DNA of 59,829 nucleotides from the NCBI GenBank assembly GCA_009377495.1, contig WHTZ01000019.1, positions 31,134 to 90,962 on the forward strand, written 5' to 3'. Below the pieces are notes generated by a model that was not told where the DNA came from, ran no database searches, and worked only from the letters and a program-made list of their open reading frames with translations. The position numbers and the translations under genes were made by a program. Below are positions 55,350 to 59,829 of the stretch, in pieces; the stretch's first letter is position 1; the number at the start of each line of letters is the position of its first letter. Origin of the DNA: Luteitalea sp. (GTDB taxonomy: Bacteria > Acidobacteriota > Vicinamibacteria > Vicinamibacterales > Vicinamibacteraceae).

Positions 55350-56534
55350 TCAGAAGGCGGCTCCGCCGGCGAAGTTCAAAACCCACCCTTCACGGCTTCT
55401 CGCGAGCTCGATGCGGAGAGCCGTGAAGGAGGGGCCATGAAAGCGAATGCCGATGCCGTAGCTCTTCTTGAGCGCAGTCAAATCGAGATCGCGACGCCGC
55501 GACGCGACCTTCCCCGCGTCCATGAAGACCGCCATGTCGACGAGCTGTCCCGGCGTCCAGCGGTACTCGCCAGAGAGAAGCAGGCGATGTCGATCGCGGA
55601 AGCGCCAACTCGGATAGCCGCGCAGGGACGAGCTGCCACCCAGCGTTGGAAGCATGAAGAGGGGCACGGTCGCCGTGTCGTTTACCTGGGTCGTCGTGAC
55701 CAGCCCCCTGAAGGCGAGCACCCAGTTGGCTCGCAAGATCGGCAGTAACTGAATGATCTCCGCCTCAGTCTGTCGGAAGCTGAACGAGCCCGTGTCACGG
55801 TCTCCGTAGTGCGCCCACTCGAGGCGATACAGCCCGCCGCGCTGGCTGTAGCCCGCTTCGTCCCGCCAATCGACGTCCAGGAAGAGCCGCCCGACGCCAT
55901 AGGAGACGTCCTCAGCGACGGCCGTGTCGGTGGCGACGGGCCGCTCGAACGCCGCGTCGAGCCGTTCGGTGTCGGTCCTCACGTCGAGGTACTCGGCTCC
56001 GCCACCCAGCGCAAGCCAGTCCGTGATCTGAAACTGGCTGGTGACCGCGAGCGTGGTGGGCGTGTAGGCGTAGGTCGCCTCATCGGCGCGGTCGCTGTCG
56101 TTCCCGATCCCGTAGAAAGGCACCGATGGAGCGTCGAGCCATTGGACCTGGGTGGCAATCGAGAGGCGTCGACGGGCAAGCTCCGGAAGCTCCACGTCGG
56201 CTTGCAGCAGCTTGTAGTTCTGGACCGACCAGGCGCCGCGTGCGTTGAAACGGCCCGTATCCGCGACGCTGCGCTGATATCCAGCGCCTACGCCGAACCA
56301 GCCGCCAGGGTAAATGCTGCCAACCCAGGGATAAACTGCCTCTGTCGCTTGGATGAGCTCCTCCGCCCTGTCCAGGATCTGTTCGCCCGTGGACGTCTCG
56401 GGCGGTCTGAGCTGCTCGGCTTTTTCCGCTTGCATCATGGCGAGCTCGTCGGCGCGCGAGCTCTGAGCGAACGCGGCGCTCGGCCACGCGAGACAAGCGA
56501 CGAGGGCCATCGAACGGAGCGGCACCCCGGTCAT
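55350..56534 (-). CDS. Omp85/BamA-like outer-membrane barrel without POTRA domains
   Basis: A 394-aa surface-antigen (D15/Bac_surface_Ag) type barrel. Signal peptide 1-24. A short helical segment (about 26-65) replaces POTRA repeats. About 16 amphipathic strands start near residue 73 (SIYPGGWFGVGAGYQRS). The L6-type motif LRGY is at 304-307. The protein ends in Phe394, the outer-membrane insertion signal. ATG 56534 overlaps the stop of the metallophosphoesterase gene, and the kinase-like gene starts 15 bases downstream. Known Omp85 relatives sometimes carry a fused metallophosphatase domain; here the two are adjacent genes. Confidence 0.88.
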   Translation of the reverse strand: MTGVPLRSMALVACLAWPSAAFAQSSRADELAMMQAEKAEQLRPPETSTGEQILDRAEELIQATEAVYPWVGSIYPGGWFGVGAGYQRSVADTGRFNARGAWSVQNYKLLQADVELPELARRRLSIATQVQWLDAPSVPFYGIGNDSDRADEATYAYTPTTLAVTSQFQITDWLALGGGAEYLDVRTDTERLDAAFERPVATDTAVAEDVSYGVGRLFLDVDWRDEAGYSQRGGLYRLEWAHYGDRDTGSFSFRQTEAEIIQLLPILRANWVLAFRGLVTTTQVNDTATVPLFMLPTLGGSSSLRGYPSWRFRDRHRLLLSGEYRWTPGQLVDMAVFMDAGKVASRRRDLDLTALKKSYGIGIRFHGPSFTALRIELARSREGWVLNFAGGAAF

Positions 56535-57850
56535 CGTCCGTTCGCTCCGGAGGCGTCCATCCGCCCGTCTTCCAACCGATACCTGTAGAGCGTCTCGCCG
56601 GACCTGTCCCGGAACGCAATCTCCAGGTGCGTGCCATAGACCGCGAGGCGCGCGTATCCGTGACCGGAATGGTAGAACAACGTGCCGGCGCCGCGCGTCA
56701 CCGGATCGGTCTTGGCGGCTTCTCCCGTCACGAGCTGCAGCATGGGACGCTTGGCTCCCGGCGGCGTGAGCTCGATGAGTTGCGAGTTGTGGTCATGCCC
56801 GGAGAGCACGAGCGGGGCGTCGTGTCGGGCGAGGCGTGTCAGCACCGCCTCACGGTAGGCGCGATTAGCCGAGGCGTGAAGGTCCTGTGGTGAGGCGACT
56901 GCCCAGCGGGCGGTTGTTGCCACGATGCCGAGCGGCGGAACCGCCAGCACCGCGTCCCACGGGCTGCCAAACTGGCGCCAGCCCGGGCCGAGCAAGAAGC
57001 GCCCTGGGATCGTGACGCGGTGGGCACCAAATGACTCGAGCGGGTGGTGCATGGCGACGACCCGCCAGCGCGCCGATGCAGCCCGCGCGAGCTCGGCATC
57101 GAGGGTGTCGAGGTAGCGGTCAGCCAGGTCCTCTCTACCTGTGTCGAAGAGATCGATCAGCAACTGACTGTCGATGGCCACGATGGCAATCGACGCTGGC
57201 GTGTGCGGGATCCTGCGCGGGCGCATGAACTCGACGAGTTGCTCGGGCGTTTCGTACAGCCGTGTGTACAGCGTCGCGGCGTCGGGCACGTCTTCCGGCC
57301 GCTCGCCCGGTAGCATGGTCCAGTGGGCGACGCCCGCTACTTCAAGCGCGTCGAGATAGTACCAGCGGGTGATGTCGCCCTCGTCACGATCACGGGCCAG
57401 CGCGCGGTTCGCGTAGTCGTGGTTGCCGGGAACGAGGACCAGCGGCGCGGGATGCTCTCCAAACTGGCACGTTGCGAGGAGCTCAGCTAGGCGCGCCAAG
57501 CGCGTGACGGGCTCCGTGTGGCCGCTCTCCGGTCGAGGCAGGCCCTTTGGGTAAAGGTTGTCTCCCAAGGCAAGAAGCAGCGGGGACATGGACACATCAC
57601 CACTGGCGCGGTCGGTGTGCAGCTCCTTGGCGATGGACCTGGTCACGTCGCCAAAGCCGCGCGTGGGCTCGCCCATGTCGCCGAAGGCGTAGACGAGGCC
57701 TTCCGCTCGAGCCGACTCGGTGGGCTCGGTCGCACGATCGGTGGGTGCGATGTAGAGCGGTGCGCACGCGACGAGCGCGGTCAGGAGCGTCGCGACGAGC
57801 CAGCGCTGCCAGGAAAAGGTACCCGGTTCCTTTGTCGAAGGCGCGATCAT
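56531..57850 (-). CDS. Lipoprotein calcineurin-like metallophosphoesterase
   Basis: A 439-aa exported phosphoesterase. Lipobox LVAC with Cys29. All five dimetal motifs are present: GDMG (58-60), LALGDNLY (Asp97-Asn98), VPGNHDYANR (143-145), AMHHPLESFG (268-269) and LSGHDHNSQ (352-354). Fe, Mn or Zn would be bound. The lipid anchor places it in the periplasm or at the outer membrane. First gene of a four-gene operon with the barrel, the kinase-like protein and the rhomboid. The substrate is unknown. Confidence 0.92.
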   Translation of the reverse strand: MIAPSTKEPGTFSWQRWLVATLLTALVACAPLYIAPTDRATEPTESARAEGLVYAFGDMGEPTRGFGDVTRSIAKELHTDRASGDVSMSPLLLALGDNLYPKGLPRPESGHTEPVTRLARLAELLATCQFGEHPAPLVLVPGNHDYANRALARDRDEGDITRWYYLDALEVAGVAHWTMLPGERPEDVPDAATLYTRLYETPEQLVEFMRPRRIPHTPASIAIVAIDSQLLIDLFDTGREDLADRYLDTLDAELARAASARWRVVAMHHPLESFGAHRVTIPGRFLLGPGWRQFGSPWDAVLAVPPLGIVATTARWAVASPQDLHASANRAYREAVLTRLARHDAPLVLSGHDHNSQLIELTPPGAKRPMLQLVTGEAAKTDPVTRGAGTLFYHSGHGYARLAVYGTHLEIAFRDRSGETLYRYRLEDGRMDASGANGR

Positions 57851-57970
57851 CAGGACGATAACACTCGGGCCGCGGGGTCCCTGTCAAGTGCTATCACGCG
57901 CGTGCCAGTGTCAGATGGGGTGTTCTTCCTCGCGTGTTTGCGCGCCACGATGCGCGGCCGCTGAGACCTA

Positions 57971-59059
57971 TTGACATTCGATCCGCGCGGGGTTGAGCTC
58001 GCGTCACTGGATCTGTCACTGGCCGGCTATACCGACACGACCGGACCACGCTTCGCCCGGGAGCTGGTAGGTCGCGTCCGTGAATTGCCGGGTGTGCAGG
58101 CCGCGACATTGGCGGATGGAGCGACCGCCGGGCCCATGGGGCTGGAGGAAGGGCTCACCGTTCCGGGTGTTTCACCGCCGAACGGACGGGCCTTCCTCAT
58201 GGCGAGCTGGAACATCGTGGAGCCTGGCTATTTCGCGACACTGCGGATTCCGTTGGTGACGGGTCGCGACTTCAACGCCGCCGACCGCGCGGCTGGGCAA
58301 CCCGTCGTCATCGTCCCTGAGTCGACCGCTCGGCGGCTGTGGCCGGGACAGAATCCCCTCGGCAAGCACGTGCTGTGGCAGACCGGCCCGTCTTCGGCGC
58401 CGCCCCAAGTCACCAGGTGGATGGTGGTCGGCGTAGCGCGGGACCTGAAGTACGGCCGCGATGGGGATCGTGTCCCACCGCTCACCCTATACGCACCATT
58501 GCAGCAGCGATACACGCCGAACCTGACGATCATCGCGCGCACGTCTCAGGGCCAGCGCATCACGAACGAGATCCGCGCGCTGGTTGCCTCGATGAATCCG
58601 CACCTGCCGATCCTCACGGCGCGGACGCTGGAAGACCACATGATGACCCATCCTGTTCACACGCAGTTGCGGGTCGCCGCGTCGGTCTCGGGCAGCGTCG
58701 GCATCGTGGGCCTCCTGCTGGCGACGATCGGGATCTACGGCGTGACGGCGTACGCAGTGACGCGCCGGACGCGCGAGATCGGGATTCGCCTCGCGCTCGG
58801 CGCGCGACGCGCCGACATCGTCGGTATGGTCCTGCGACAAGGCCTGTCGCTGGTCATCATCGGTTCCGCGATCGGCTTGATGCTCGCGGCGGCTGGCAGC
58901 CGGCTGCTCGTGCGATTACTGTTCAGCGTCCCGCCGCTCGATCCGGTGACCTTCTCTGGGGCTGCATTGCTGTTTGCGGTCGTTGGCCTCGTAGCCTGCT
59001 ACCTGCCAGCACGCCGCGCGACGCGGATCGATGCGATGACGGCGCTCAGATACGAGTAG
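57971..59059 (+). pseudogene. ADOP permease, C-terminal part (5'-truncated)
   Basis: The last 362 residues of an ADOP/MacB-FtsX permease: FDPRGVELASLDLSLAGYT, the periplasmic MacB-PCD part (ASWNIVEPGYFATLRIPLVT, GRDFNAADRAAGQPVVIV), and the FtsX domain with VGLLLATIGIYGVTAYAV, RTREIGIRLALGARRADIVG and ACYLPARRATRIDAMTALRY. It opens with a TTG at 57971 without a ribosome site. The expected 400-odd upstream residues (N-terminal arm and first FtsX unit) are absent, with stops in frame just before. It is unrelated by position to the N-terminal fragment at 9008. Confidence 0.85.
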
Positions 59060-59079
59060 CGCACGCTCACTCTCACGCG

Positions 59080-59490
59080 CTACACAGGGATCACGCACGG
59101 GACGGTAAGCCGCCCGTGCCGACGGTAGACACGGAAGTCTGCGTCGGTGGTGAGCAGGATCGGGTCCGCGAGTGTCTCGGTCATGCGCACGAGGCACGCG
59201 TCGGCCAGGCTCATCGGCACATCTGCGTACTTGTCCATGAGCGTCAAAGGTCGCTCGAGGTCCTCGTCGAGACCGAAGGCGACGATGAGAGCCCGGCGGC
59301 GGAGCAGATCGACGAGCGCAGATTCACCGCGGGACTCCAGCAGGTGAAAGGTCTCTGAGAGCACGGCTTCGCAGGTGCGCCAGGGCGGGGGAAAGCGCTT
59401 GGCCTGAACCGCCGCCCAACGGTGGCTGCCGTCACGGCGGCTGAGGAGAGCGACCAGAAAGCCCGCGTCAACGAGGACGTTTCCGGCCAT
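59080..59490 (-). CDS. PIN-domain toxin
   Basis: A 136-aa PIN nuclease: NVLVDAGFLVALLSRRDGSH (first Asp), CEAVLSETFHLLE (second acidic residue), DVPMSLADACLVRMTE (third and fourth acidic residues), and PILLTTDADFRVYRRHG. Its start lies 23 bases inside the upstream antitoxin gene. It is probably an RNase toxin. Confidence 0.9.
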   Translation of the reverse strand: MAGNVLVDAGFLVALLSRRDGSHRWAAVQAKRFPPPWRTCEAVLSETFHLLESRGESALVDLLRRRALIVAFGLDEDLERPLTLMDKYADVPMSLADACLVRMTETLADPILLTTDADFRVYRRHGRLTVPCVIPV

Positions 59491-59728
59491 AACCTGTCTT
59501 GCGAAGGTACTCCTTCCGGCGTGCGCTCAGATCGGGAGGAAGCCCGTCCACGGCGCCGATCAGATCAGCAATCGCGTCGAGCGGCGGGGAACGTCTCGCG
59601 TCTGACTCAGCGGCCGACGTCAGTCGTTCGCGAACAACGTCGGACTTTGAGACTTTACGACCGCGAGACTCGGCCTCGATGTCGGCAACCAGCGCCGCCG
59701 GTAGTCTCACCGTGAGGCTCTTCTTCAT
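59468..59728 (-). CDS. Ribbon-helix-helix (CopG-type) antitoxin
   Basis: An 86-aa antitoxin. The N-terminal ribbon-helix-helix is MKKSLTVRLPAALVADIEAE, then GRKVSKSDVVRERL. The acidic and basic tail reaches the PIN gene. ATG 59728 is seven bases downstream of the -10 box, so the transcript is probably leaderless; no ribosome site is seen. Confidence 0.85.
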   Translation of the reverse strand: MKKSLTVRLPAALVADIEAESRGRKVSKSDVVRERLTSAAESDARRSPPLDAIADLIGAVDGLPPDLSARRKEYLRKTGYGRKRPR

Positions 59729-59734
59729 GGAGCT

Positions 59735-59763
59735 ATTGTAAGACGATACTGCCACATATGCAA
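59735..59763 (-). promoter_or_regulatory. Promoter of the CopG/PIN pair
   Basis: On the minus strand, TTGCAT (59763-59758) and TACAAT (59740-59735) are exactly 17 bases apart, both close to the sigma-70 consensus. The ATG follows seven bases after the -10 box. Confidence 0.6.
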
Positions 59764-59778
59764 GACGGCCGCATGGCG

Positions 59779-59829
59779 GGGTGCTTAACGGAAATGGGGG
59801 TCGCGAGATCTGGAGGGTCGGAAAAAGGG
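59779..59829 (+). repeat. 110-bp repeat, copy 3, cut by the window end
   Basis: Begins GGGTGCTTAACGGAAATGGG and continues as in copies 1 and 2 through GGTCGGAAAAAGGG to the last base. The inverted arms would follow beyond the edge. It stands directly upstream of the CopG/PIN promoter. Confidence 0.85.

Noticed and set aside
9008..59059. The ADOP pieces at 9008 and 57971 as two halves of one split gene
   Set aside because: They lie 48 kb apart with intact operons between, each ends at its own unrelated junction, and ADOP genes are usually multicopy.

Overview
The window looks like a chromosomal piece of an uncultured or environmental high-GC bacterium of the phylum Acidobacteriota, most likely class Vicinamibacteria. 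The pointers are fragments of ADOP-type (acidobacterial orphan) permeases, a TonB receptor with an N-terminal carboxypeptidase-regulatory domain, a secreted PQQ dehydrogenase, a DUF5117-type zinc metalloprotease, a short secreted protein of the CRVVDTR...IGYFA type, and many signal-peptide hydrolases. This is inferred from gene content; no rRNA or other marker is present.

Region 1 (about 1-16.5 kb) is an unstable accessory zone. It opens with an excisionase-like gene and a frameshifted tyrosine integrase that runs off the left edge. Then come a DUF433/DUF5615 toxin-antitoxin-like pair, a secreted HpcH/HpaI aldolase-like gene, an FAD oxidoreductase, an ArsR-AHSA1 pair with a palindromic operator, a DUF6036 nucleotidyltransferase pair and an M20 peptidase. 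Between them lie joined gene fragments: aminotransferase/thioredoxin-reductase-like, ADOP/histidine kinase, TonB receptor/M20, and a DUF222 piece. Several reading frames break by one base, often in short homopolymers, so real decay and sequence or assembly error both have to be considered.

Region 2 (about 16.5-46.5 kb) is intact and housekeeping-like: MBL hydrolase, GNAT, PQQ dehydrogenase, coaA, an animal-type heme peroxidase, the amidase-GerMN-rph-rdgB operon, a complete E. coli-type frdABCD operon, a baeRF protein, an FAH hydrolase with an unusual Nramp protein, a large metalloprotease, a Tat-exported glycosidase-like protein, an LPG-synthase/methyltransferase fusion, and a GT-C-like membrane protein.

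Region 3 (46.5-51.35 kb) is bounded by two inverted copies of a roughly 110-bp repeat carrying a 25-bp perfect inverted repeat. It holds a Phd/PIN pair, an oligogalacturonate lyase-type protein, a cupin, a small unknown protein and a GH144/glucoamylase-like enzyme. A third copy of the repeat starts at the right edge of the window.

Region 4 (51.6-59.8 kb) holds a DEAD-box helicase, then a tight four-gene operon on the minus strand: lipoprotein metallophosphoesterase, POTRA-less Omp85-like barrel, exported protein with kinase-like motifs, and rhomboid protease. This operon is the best candidate for an undescribed system: a predicted envelope phosphoryl-transfer and proteolysis module. A 5'-truncated ADOP permease and a CopG/PIN pair finish the window. 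Two families of REP-like palindromes and short 7-8-bp tandem repeats at stop codons are scattered through it. I saw no tRNA, rRNA or CRISPR array.
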